From: Craspedostauros australis
Taxonomy: Eukaryota; Bacillariophyta; Bacillariophyceae; Mastogloiales; Achnanthaceae
Direction of reading: 5' to 3'
DNA length: 64,000 nucleotides
Assembly (NCBI GenBank): GCA_026770025.1
Contig: JAMXDE010000015.1
Coordinates: forward strand, 1,488,001-1,552,000
Below the pieces are notes generated by a model. That model saw nothing but the letters and a program-made list of their open reading frames with translations, was not told the origin of the DNA and did not search any database. Below, piece after piece: positions 48,989 to 60,132 of the stretch; the stretch's first letter is position 1; the number at the start of each line of letters is the position of its first letter. The position numbers and the translations under genes are program-made.

Positions 48989-51900
48989 GGTGGGTTGATG
49001 CGGTGAACATTTATTGACCGTTGTTAGCTGACTTCAGATCATGCCAAAGAATGGCAATGGCTGGGTCGAAGTCAAGTTACTGATGCAACAGTGACGCAGA
49101 GGAAGGTGAACAGATGATTGGGCATGAAGATGGGTGAAGGAATGGTGAGGTGGGAGTACTGAATATTGGACAATAGTTAGTCGCGCACCTACAGTCATCA
49201 GAGCATGATCGAGGAGTCGCCGTCATGAAGCTGGTCCTACAGATTCACCTTGGACGAGGCTGGAGCAATCTGAGGCTCGTCCTTCAGCCCTGAGTTTGGC
49301 ACCGAGCACAACGACCTCCATCCACGCGTTCACCCATCCAGCCCTCTCAGCCGACTCTGCGGAATCTCTGAATCTCCCACATGTGCATGTACTCACATGC
49401 ACGTTGGCAGGTGTAGAGTTGATGAGACTATCACACTCCACAACGAATGCCATTTGTGCGTAGGCAATCCTTCCAGAGCAGTGCTGTGTTGTGCTGTGTT
49501 TCTGGATGGAGTCGATTTGATGCGCTTTGTTTGTTTGTTTGCTGGTTTCTGGATGGTCAATCGGGTGATTGGTTTGATGGGCGCGAAGTTCGATGTGCGC
49601 ACAGAAGTTGATGCGTTCAACCTGCACATACGTCAGTTTTCTCGGTTGATGGCTCGCAAACGTGATGGATGGGACGGACGAGAGTAGAAACACAGTACGT
49701 ACGAGTACTCACATGGATGGTGAAGGCGTCGAAATGGACGTCTCTCTCTATGATGGAAGGGATGAGGATTGGGATGCTGCAGGTGATGGGGTCGTTAATG
49801 TCCAACCAACAATCATGTCCTGCCTTGTTGATGGTGATGGGAATGTTGGTGGAGTACGAGGAGAGCAGAGTGCGTAGAGTGGAGTACTTGCCCTTCACGC
49901 TGTTTGGTTGTGTTGTTGTTGGTGTTGGTGTTGTTGTTGGTGCTGTGTGTGATTTGGCACGCAAACGAATGAACGAATGAAGGAATCGAGCAACAAACAA
50001 ACGAGTGATGGAAGAAACGGATGAACGAATGAAAAGCGCGCAATACGGCTCGGTCACCAAACCGCGAAATGTGGCGGAATGCGATGACGACAACAAAACG
50101 ACCACTGGAGAGGAAAACGTTGGAGACGACGAGGGAAAGTACCAAAAAAGTGGAGAAATACTCATTTGCGTTCGAGGCTGAATAGATACCATGTTCCAAG
50201 TACCTGTGTCCACATCCGCTTCTAACACAGTCGTCGTGGGCTTATGCTCTTTGTCCGTGGCGACTTCAAGTTTTGCAGAGGTGGCACGAGCAAGAAAACG
50301 ACTTACTGGTGGACAAATGGAGTAATACTACCGAAGAGTGTGTCTGTTGAAGCGATGACGTGGAGGATGATGACCTGGCACCACGCAACGCACGTCAAAT
50401 GTGTGGCGTCGTGCCGGTGCTTTGCTGGTTGGTCGTGTCGACCTCGAAAAACTCTTCGGCAGATTGTTTCGCGGAAGGCGACGTGGACAGCGGCTCGAAT
50501 TGGATTCGTCTGAACATGATTTGGGGCGCCCATGGTTAGATTCTGCCTGGAGCAAAGTAGCACGACCTATGGTGCGCAGTGTGGAGTGTTGTGTAGGTAC
50601 GAGTTGTGTGTTGCTTCTGCAGCATCGATTCGACTGCTCTACACGAACGAAGATAGGAGTAGCTGAGCCACAGGCAGGAGCGGCTGCTCAAGCTGATGAA
50701 CGATGAGCTCGAGCGGCGCCGGTTCAGGTTGATGCCATGGTCTGAGATTATTCAAGAGATAATCCCCATTGGGGGTGGGGGTGCCAGTTTCGTGTATGGT
50801 ACTCTGCCATGCTCTTTCGTATTCGCACAGTGTGATACTCATGCAGCATGTGCATTTGCTGGTGGTGGACGCATACAAGCATGCAGATGGTTTGGCCAAA
50901 AGGTGCCGAAAGCAACAGCGCTCGTGGCTTTGACATTCTTCCGAGAGCAGGGTGGTCGCAGTCGATCAGGATCCATCCAGACTTGCTCCGGATGGTCTGC
51001 ACGGCATGCACTCGAACTGGGAAGAAGATGATTGGCGATCGTTCCGTTGCATCCGTCGGAGGTGCGATCACCAGCGAAAGTGCGACGATACAGATTCGAG
51101 AGGTGGGGATAAGGATACGGGTCGGCAGATACTCGGATTGATGGGAAGCATCAGCGGCAGCTGCTCCATGGCGGACATGCTCAACCACCACCAAACCTCA
51201 GGGTGGCGTCGAGGCTGTTGACTGGACCGACTTGATGCGCACCCTCTGCCACCAATGATGACGATCTATGGTGTCCGCCAGTTGGCATTCGCCGTCTGCT
51301 GACATTGATTGTTGCTAGCGGTGGAGCGACACGTCGTATCCGTGCGGAGGCTGCCGCGCTGTGCGCGCGTTTGCCAGATTGCCATCGACAATCCAGGAAC
51401 AGATGTCATCTGGCCTGGCCTGACCTGGCGATGCACGAGCACGAGTATGGCGTATCCGCTCTGGAGTACTGCATCCATGGACGGCGTTGCGCTCCAATCA
51501 ACCTGATGCACTCGTAATTGTAGCATCACTTGCGCGCGATCTAATATGATTCAGGAGTACCACCCCTACGCTCTGATGCTCTGTTTCAGTGGATGGCTAC
51601 TCAACGGCGTGTGGAGCATGGGTTCACGCAGTAGAGTATGTACGAGTATCCGTCCGCACCTCCAAGTGTCCGCACCTGCCCACGTGTGTCCGTCCACCTC
51701 CCTCCTCCTCCTCCTCTTTGCTCTGGAGTATCGGCAGCCAACTGGCTTTCGTTCTCGATTTCTGTTGGAATCATCTGTCGTGCCATTGTGTGAAAATGTC
51801 AACAAGTTGGAGAACCACCGATTTGGTCCGAAAATTTGCTCACAAATTGGAAGCGCAGTCTGTTTGGCCATCTGCTCAAAACGCAAACTCGCATTGTCGC

Positions 51901-53011
51901 CGCACATGGGGGCTTTGATGGGGAGAGGCCAACGAGTGAGGCAGAGAGCGAACAGATGCTGCTGTGACAGATGTTGGCGGTCGGTGAGGCCATCACCGCT
52001 TGGATGCTTGGACATCCGTTCGCTTCAACTTGGGTCGCTTTTTGTTCTGCCAAACCAAAGATGGGGCAAGCGATGTTTCTCCAACAGTCGCCGTGCCTGC
52101 CGTTGCTTCTGCTGTTGCTCCCCCAATCACTTCGCACTGTTTCGACCACATCACACAATCATTGCTGGCATCAGCTACTTCCTTCCTTTGTATGGTATGT
52201 ACGTGTGCGTAGTCTGATCATGATGCGTGTACGTGCCCGCATGTGATGACGGGAAGCACATACCACATCCGCATCATCCCCGCCATCCTGTTGCGAAAAC
52301 GACTAGCGCGTACGCACCCGCATCCAAGATGGGTAGATGCGGACATTCAGGATCTTCGGCAGCAGCTGGAGACGCGGTGCCAGAACTTACAGCAACAGCA
52401 GCAGCGGAAAGCAAATGAAGGGCCGCGTACACACACACACAGCTCGCACGCACACAAAGCAGCGCCAACCAAAAATAGCAATTCGTTCCATTCTATTATA
52501 TCTTTATCTTCCACATGGTGGCTGATGACATCGCCTCTCGTCGAGGATCCACCATCTGCTTGAATCCGTGCTGTGTCTTGACTTGTCCAATTCTACCGCG
52601 GGTTGCCCATCCACTGCCTGGTTCGGACAGCACCACCGGCACCGGCACGGGTGCTCTCCCACTTGCTTGTCCAAAGGCATCTGCGTATCACAAATCATTG
52701 CAGATCATCGTCCATCACCGCGCATCACGGCACGACCGGTTGCTCTTCGGAACCAATCCGCAACCACGCGCACACCTCCAACTGCGCCACTACCTATGTC
52801 TTCGCCACCATCAACACCTGTCGGAGAAGATCATCCGTCGCGCCCATAATGCGCTCCATCAATGACTACCGTCGGCGCAAGCCATAGCGGGATGCAGCTA
52901 CCCATCATGGCTCGTGATACTCCACACGCCGCGCCGGGAGAGAGCAACAGGCAACATCCAATCGAAGGCGAATATCGCCACTGTCATCGTCAGCGATGTC
53001 TCGCGTCCGTT
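48989..53011. other. Large gene-poor spacer
   Basis: About 4 kb with no gene I can support. Several 100-220-codon frames occur on both strands without domains. It contains GTACGTACGAGTACTC near 49696-49711, GAGTACGAGGAGAGCAGAG near 49853, GTTGTTGGTGTTGGTG runs near 49912-49940, an ACACACACACA stretch near 52430-52441, and TCTATTATATC near 52491. Additional 3' exons of the PAS-like gene at 53012 could lie here, because a GTGAGT donor-like site is found at about 53045-53050. Confidence 0.4.
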
Positions 53012-55369
53012 TCATCCCCAGGCGCCCAAGGATTGAGCGATACTCACATCAGGATCCAGAATGAGTACATTGTGGATGAGTTCCATCTTGTTCGACTGTG
53101 GCACCGAATCATAAAGCAGCCGCACCCGCGCGCGGCACCGGATCGGCGTGCTGCGTCCAACAAGCGACAGTGCCGAGACGGAGGCGGCTGAGGATCTTGC
53201 CAATGCTCCACCGCTAACGGGTCCGTCGGTGCCGCACTTTCTGGTGGCCTGGCCGGACCTTCCGCTGTCATTGCCAGTTCCGCGGTTCTGCGACGTGGTG
53301 GGAGCTTCGAGCGGATAAACGTCCATCCACACGCCGCCGTCTGCAGCGGACGTATCTTGCCCGCATCGGATGAGGCGGCGTTGATGCAGCTCTCCCAGCA
53401 GATCAGGAAGAGTCAAGCTGGTGATGAATGTTGAAAATGGCGGTCCTCCGCTGAGCAGAATGGACGGAGCATTCTCCACGACGGAGACATGAGCGGGCGA
53501 TGCGGATGATGATGATGTCGCTGGTGTTGCCGCTTGCATCGATGTTGACGTTGATGTCGCTGCTGATGCCAATCGTGCAGGATCTTCTCGACTCACAAGC
53601 TTTCCGTTGTGAATCAGCACTGCCCGTTCTGCGCTCTCCTCTTTGCGACTACTTGTGCCGAATAGGATGTCCAGAACACTACATCCGACCAACGACTTGC
53701 CCAGCAGATTCATCGCCGCGGGGTTTGCCATGCAGACTCGGAATGGTGACGATGTCAGCGTCAGCAACCTTCCAATCATCAACGACCGAATGATCGAATG
53801 ACAACCCATGCATCCAACAATTCCGCCAAACAACCATCCATCCAGCCATCCATTCAAACATTCATTCCAACATCCATCCATGAATCAACATCGAAGCATT
53901 ACCAACGCAAGATCCAGCATCGTTTCACATCCATCGCACAATGCAAACAGAAGAAGAGCACGGATGTGAGGTCATCGTTGTGGGTTGCTTTCGCCGGTCG
54001 GTGCGGTTCCTCTTCATGCCGAGCATCCCATGCATGACTTGAAGCCGAGGAAGCACTTCCATGCACACGCACGCATCTCGGGAGCGACAAGCCATCCAAC
54101 CGCTCTTGCTCGAAGCCACATCGATGTGAAGCTACGGTCCAGCGTATGGCACTGCAACACGGTACACTCATCATGCAAGCGCTTGAATGCAACTGGTTGG
54201 ACTTACATGGGTTGCGGTTGCTCCATCATCCAGGTCCAACTTCGTGATGATTTGGCCTGTGTCGGAGTTTGATTTGTGACTTCCGACGGCATTGGCGTTG
54301 GCGTTGGTGTTGGTGGTGTCATCGGGATCGGCACAGCGGCGGGTGCTGGTGCGGGCGCTGGATTGCTTCTCGATCCAGGATCGTCTCCTTGGCACAGAGG
54401 CAAAGCCGAGGCTTTGGTTGTGGTCTGCAACATGAACGGATGCACTTCATGCCGTGCTCGACTTGCTTGCCCATGATGGTTCGTTGCAGCGCTTGGAAGC
54501 ACGGTCATTCTCATCGTTTGATTCGTGGGCATCGCACCATCTTGTCGATCCCGCGGCCGGTCACACTGTTGATGTTGGTCAAGACGATGATGCTCATGTT
54601 GAAACTCAGCGAATCCGCGCTGCAACATGATGACTCTCTGTTCGCCGTGCGGAACATGATGGTTCGAATGGATGCCGGTCTTCTGCACGGGTTGGCTTCT
54701 TTGGAGCATTGAATTATCGCCACAGGCTTCGTCAGAACCAACGCCGACGTTGTTGTTGTTGTTGGTGGTGGTGTGAGCGCGTTGGTGGGCGACGTTTGGG
54801 GCATGTCGGGCCGCTGGAACGGAGAATGGTTGGCCACCACCATGGTTGGTGTATTGGACGTTCCGGGAATCGATCTGTGATATGACAGTCACATCGCGTG
54901 CTCGATTCTCAGGCAATGGCTCGTTGTCGTGCAGGGAGGATGGACGCGATTGTGATTGTGGATATGCATGTGATCGTGGGGATGGTTCCGTCATTGAGGC
55001 AATCGGCGGTGTTGGATGTGGAAGTTCTCCGCTCCTTTGGAAGTGGTTGCTGAAGGCCATCGCAGGCAAGGAGTCGAGAAAGGATGGGTGGTGGGGATGT
55101 GGGTGCCGGTACGAGTGGGCGCCGCATGTGTTGGAGGTGGGTGCATTACTCATGGGCGCAGCATCGGAAGCAAACAGTGCAGACGTATCGCCATTGCCAC
55201 ACGAGTACACATTGGCATGGGTGGAAGGGAGGTGTTGATTGGAATGACATTGCGGTGCGCTTTGCCATCGTGATTGCACACGATTGCGACTTGCTGGGCT
55301 CCCATCAGCAGCTGACACCTCTCCCCAGACTCGGGATCTCTTGGCACTTTCACTGACCGCCGGCAGCAT
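53012..55369 (-). CDS. PAS-like, Gln/His-rich regulatory protein
   Basis: Two exons on the minus strand, 55369-54207 and 53768-53012, give 639 residues. The 438-base intron starts GTAAGT after CAACCCAT and ends AAG in front of GTTGCTG. The junction restores Met and yields QPMLLTLTSSPFRVCMANPA, which matches the unspliced paralogue at 47378 and so supports the splice. The first ~385 residues are disordered (His, Gln, Asn, Pro, PTPTPTP run). The PAS-like part is NPAAMNLLGKSLVGCSVLDI, then a Ser/Ala/Thr insert, then FSTFITSLTLPDLLGELHQR, RARVRLLYDSVP and MELIHNVLILDPD. The listed stop at 53012 assumes no further intron, but a GTGAGT right after DPD leaves that open. No DNA-binding domain is seen. 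Role inferred as sensor or co-regulator. Confidence 0.62.
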
Positions 55370-58219
55370 TGCGACTCTGTCAGTCTCGAAATCTGTCTTC
55401 TTGTTTTGCTCTTTCGTTCTTCGATTGCACAAGAATGCGCATGGGATGAATGTGACTCCACGATCGTGGACCACGCTGTGGAAGGTTTGGGCAACTCACC
55501 GAATGGGGACGGGCGATTCAGCTGCACGACCGACCTCCGCGAGGCACTTGATGGTCGACCTGTTTTGAACCCCGCCTCAAAGAGTCGATGATGCTGAACT
55601 AGTGGTTGGGGGTCACTCGACCACGTATTGGTGCAGTGACAAGGGGGTACATCGAACACTCATCTGCGTGCGAGCTACGACCTACGAGAGCAAGACGAAT
55701 ACCCTTGGTAGGCATTTGGAGGTACGCACGGAGACGAAACCAGTTGATGGAGAGTACATACAAGAAGGAGCGCTTCTCCACACTCGTGGTCGTGTTCAGG
55801 CACCAACACGTGTTGGTACGAGTGCTTCCACACACATGGGATGTCTGTTTGGATACGCATGGAGACTGTCGCGTGGGAAACCCAACTGGACGCACTCGTG
55901 GCAAGGATGACGAAGACCACAACACAACTACCCAACTACCAAGAAAAAGAAGAAAATGACAAAAGACGAGAGGAAAACGACCAAAGATGTTGTCAGGTTT
56001 CGTTCAACAAGGCAAGGTTGGTCGATTTCGTTGGGACACCGAAGAGTTCGTCATCGTGCCGTCGACGTGTGTCGCTCAAGGGGTGATGTCACACCGGATG
56101 GACAAAAAGATACAAGCGCAAGGCGACGAGGGCTAACTTCAAGCACAATCAACAAGCCAAACGGAGAACCCCCTGAGGAAGAACAAGCGGCAAAGTTTAG
56201 GGGCACAGAAGAATGCTTACGATAAACTATGTACATAAATGAGGTCCGAATAAATGACGACGAGGGAGAAGTCACAAGCACATACAGAGACGCTATCGAC
56301 TTCGGAGGGGACGAGCAACACGGAAGATGGAGAAACTGGTGGCATAGGCCAATTGCAAGTACGAGTAATTTGACGAAAGCTTGAGCAACGCGTACGTGTT
56401 CGCATCCGTCATTACTTGGACCACTTGCGTGGTACCGGCATAAGCCGTTGATGAACAATCGGAAAATTTCAAACACTTCGCCCTACTGATACAACCAAGT
56501 ATGAAACCATGCAAAGCGTGTGGGCAGCCAAAGAAAGGCCGCACAAGGAGGTCAGTCTAGCTTCCTTGTCTCTCCGAATGCCATCATCACACTCATCGTC
56601 ATCATCGTCGTTATCGTCATCATGAGTTTGAGCCATCATCATCGTCACTCCATTTGTGCTGTGTTTGCATCGACATTGTCTCACAACCGTTTCCGCGCAC
56701 GTGCGTGCGTGCATGCATGCATGCATCATGTCCATTGTGGTTCGCAACAACCAACGCAAAAAGGCTTCTTGGCGAATGCATACGTGCGGGGATGTACGTG
56801 GTGGCGGTCCTGAGGTGTTTGTTTGCACCAGCGCACTGCGGAGACGACCAAGTTCAGGGATCTCGCCAAGAGAGCATAGATGTCCTTGATTGCAAATGCA
56901 GGCAGTTGCGTAGTTGATGTGACAACAGCCGAAGAGTCACAGAAACGCATCGCAACGCACAAGCATTGTCGTAACTATCAGCGACCTTCATCGCACCAAC
57001 AGAGCACGGCTCAGATCAATTGCATGGTTGCTGCGAGATCGTTTCACTTGTTCTGATCGTGTGTTCGTTTCGTTTGTATGCCCATGGTCAAAGACGGCCC
57101 GTGATTAATCGTGGATTTGTCGTACCATACTCTACATTGCAACTTCGCGATCCGAGTGCTCTCTACTCACACACTCTGCTCCTGTTCCGTCTTTTGAGTC
57201 TCGCAGCAGCGAACAACTTGGTGTCCAAAGCTGACCTCCTCTTGCCAATGGTGCCGATGTTGTCCATGCTCGTACAAACTAGATGTGCTCTTACTTCTGC
57301 GTGTAGATCAATTCTCCTTCTCACGTTCTCACATGGATGCCCAAAGCTGACTGATCTTGTTCCGCTCCTTGTGGGCATGGCTCCGCAAATGTACAGATCA
57401 CCTCCCACTGCAAACAAGTGAGGTTGAACGCCTCTGGGACGAGAACGACGCAATTCATTCAATGCAGGACCGACCATCCCTATTTCCGCCATCGGATATT
57501 GTGCATATGACTCTGAAATATTCTTCTCCACTCTCATCTAGCGATACAACATAGTCACACTGAGGTCGTTTTGAAATTGTGGAATGGACGTGGTGATGCG
57601 ACGCAACAATGTGCGAAAACTATGTGCACGACGTTCGGAGTTTCTTGTTCATATGTACAGCATATACTTCGTCTGACATGTGTACGTCGCAAAGGACGCG
57701 TTTGTCCGACTTGATTGATGCTGCTTCCATTCGTCTTTCTTGTGTTTTTGCAGTTGCAGAATCCGAATTCCGGCACAACAATTGTGAGCCAATCAATTCG
57801 ATTCGAGTGGATCAATGTTCGCTTTTCAGGCGAACAGCGATGCAAAATGATGACCAGAGACTCCCAACAACACACCATTTGCACCAACATGACCACCCAA
57901 AACGAAGAAAAGGTCTGGCACCAAGCGAGTGGATCCATCAGAACAACGGCGGCAACGATGACCAACAGAATCGCATTGGATGAGCAGGGACGGGCGTTGG
58001 AGCCCACCAACTCCTCCAATCCAATTGAAACCACAACCACACGCAATCACATCCATCCATCCAGAGTAGTCAATTGCAGTCAATTGCAGTCGATCGGCAA
58101 CAATTGCGTCGCTCTCACAATTCTCACCCAAGTTGTATCCACGCTGCATCCACGTTGCATCCACGTTGTATCCACGTTGCATCCACTGAACTCAACTGCA
58201 CTGTAACGAGCCTCCCATC
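55370..58219. other. Gene-poor divergent spacer upstream of the IDH gene
   Basis: About 2.85 kb. No gene is supported. A frame at 57718-58206 begins with a signal-like MLLPFVFLVFLQLQ and has NxT sites, but it runs through the IDH leader repeats and has no known domain. GCATGCATGCATGCAT occurs near 56710-56726. An AGTCAATTGC word is repeated near 58066-58090. Confidence 0.4.
58133..58187. repeat. 11-12-base tandem repeat in the IDH leader
   Basis: Five copies of GTTG(C/T)ATCCAC(G) end 33 bases before the IDH ATG, so they lie in the 5' UTR or core promoter. Confidence 0.8.
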
Positions 58220-60051
58220 ATGTTCTCATCCTTTGCCATCCGTCGACTGGCGGCGGTCAGCACCAGCAAGAGCGCCGCACGATGCAGCATTGCGTCCTAC
58301 CAGCACATGTCCTCCTCGTTCTCCACGACGGCTGGCGGCGAGGCCAAGGAGGACAAGGTGATGGCGCCACCGATGGTGTACATTTCGGGCGAGGAGATGA
58401 CCCACTACGCCTGCCAGCTGTTCGTGAAGCAGTGGGTCGAGCCGTACTTCGACACGAGCCGGTGGGAGACCTTCGATCTGTCCTGCAAGGCGCGCGACGA
58501 GACCGACGACAAGGTGCTGGCCGACGCCGTGGAGGCCGGCAAGCGAATCTGCGCCATCTTCAAGGAGCCCACCATCACGCCATCCACGGTGCAGGTCCAG
58601 GAGATGGGGCTGTCCAAGGCCTTCGGATCTCCCAACGGCGCCATGCGCAAGGGTTGGAACGGCATCACCATCTCGCGCGATACCATCCACATCACGGGCA
58701 TGGAGCTGGGTTACAAGAATCCCGTCTTCTTCGAGCGCCATGCTGTGGGCGGCGAGTACGGCGCTGGCTGGAACTCCGTGGGTCAGGGCACCTTGCTCAC
58801 CACCTACCTGCCCAAGGACGGCAGCCCGCCCTTCGTCGTGGACAAGAGGGATTTGGAGGATGAGCACAACGTCGTGGTTGTCTACCACAATCCCTACGAC
58901 AACGTCGCCGAGCTGGCGCATCTCTTCTTCAAGCGCTGTCTCGAGAGCAACATCACGCCATACGTCGTCACCAAGAAGACGGTCTTCAAGTGGCAGGAGG
59001 GATTCTGGGCCACCATGAAGGATATCTTCGATACCAATTACAAAGCTCAATTCGTGGAGGTGAGTTGCTCTTGCTCTGTTGCGCTGCTTGTCTTCGTTTT
59101 TGGTGTAACGAGAGCAACTGTCGCTGCTGCTGCTGTTGCTGCTTCTGTTGTGTGATGGCTTCAAGATCTCACCGCAATCTCTCATCGAATTTCTCAACTG
59201 AATTTCTCAACTGTTGTCGCAATCAACTATTCTCCTTCTTACCATTCCATGTCACCATTGGATAAGCGCAGGCTGGCTTGATGGAGAAGTGCGGTGGCGA
59301 GCTGCAGCATTTGATTTCCGATGCCGCCACCATGCAGCTGATCCGCTGGACGGATGGCGGGTTCGGCATGGCTGCCCACAACTACGACGGTGACATGCTC
59401 ACCGATCAAATCGCCCAGGTCCACCGTTCGCCTGGTTTCATCACCTCCAACTTGGTCGGACGCCGCGATGACGGCGTGCTCATCAAGGAATTCGAGGCAT
59501 CCCACGGCACCGTTTCCGACCTGTGGAACGACCACCTCGCTGGCAAGGAGACGTCGCTCAACCCGCTGGGATTGGTCGAGGCGATGATTGGTGCCATGAA
59601 CCACGCCGCCAACTTGCAGCTCGAGCAAAACCCAACCAGCGCCGAAGCGAAGGAGACGCACGAGAGAGTCCATTCCTTCACCCTCACGCTGCGTAGAGCG
59701 CTGCACAACACCTTCCGTTACGGCCAGGGCACACGGGACATGGCAGGACCAAGCGGATTCACAACGGAGGACTTCATCGACAAGGTCGCTTGGCGATTGG
59801 AAAGGTACCTAGCACGCCAAGACGATGCCTTCCCACCACCAAATCTCACGGAACCAGACCGCCTCTACCGTCGCAACTACAAGGTCGACCAGGAGGCTAT
59901 CGCCGAGCTCTTCTCCAAGTACGACAAGGACGGTGACGGCTTCTTGGGATACGAGGAATTCTCCAAGCTCCTCATCAAGATGAACCTCGCCCCGCAACAA
60001 GCCAAGGGCAACGACGAAAACGAAGCCACCGCCAAGGTTCCGGATGTCTAA
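58220..60051 (+). CDS. Isocitrate dehydrogenase fused to a C-terminal EF-hand (mitochondrial)
   Basis: Two exons, 58220-59059 and 59272-60051, give 539 residues; the 212-base intron is GTGAGT...GCAG, phase 0. The head MFSSFAIRRLAAVSTSKSAA (Arg/Ser-rich, no acids) is a mitochondrial presequence. The core is an isocitrate/isopropylmalate dehydrogenase fold: ARDETDDKVLADAVEAGKR, ITPSTVQVQEMGL, SPNGAMRKGWNG (substrate loop, ~137), FERHAVGGEYGAGW, KTVFKWQEGFWATMKDIF and DGGFGMAAHNYDGDMLTDQI with the metal-site aspartates, then SHGTVSDLW. It belongs to a divergent subgroup known from algae and some bacteria, not the common NADP enzyme: the strand holding human IDH1 Arg132 reads ITGMELGYKNP. Residues ~497-509 carry one canonical EF loop (DKDGDGFLGYEE), so calcium control of the citric-acid-cycle step is inferred. 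Cofactor choice (probably NAD) is not settled by sequence. Confidence 0.9.
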
Positions 60052-60132
60052 ATCGTGCATTGTCTGCATGCATGCATACCAATCATCGTAAGAACTCGTA
60101 ACAGCCAGCTTGTAAACAACCAACAGAGCATT

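Noticed and set aside
57718-58206. Signal-peptide-like frame MLLPFVFLVFLQLQ upstream of IDH
   Set aside because: It runs through the IDH leader repeats, has no conserved domain and ends 13 bases before the IDH start; treated as chance, though a small secreted protein cannot be excluded.
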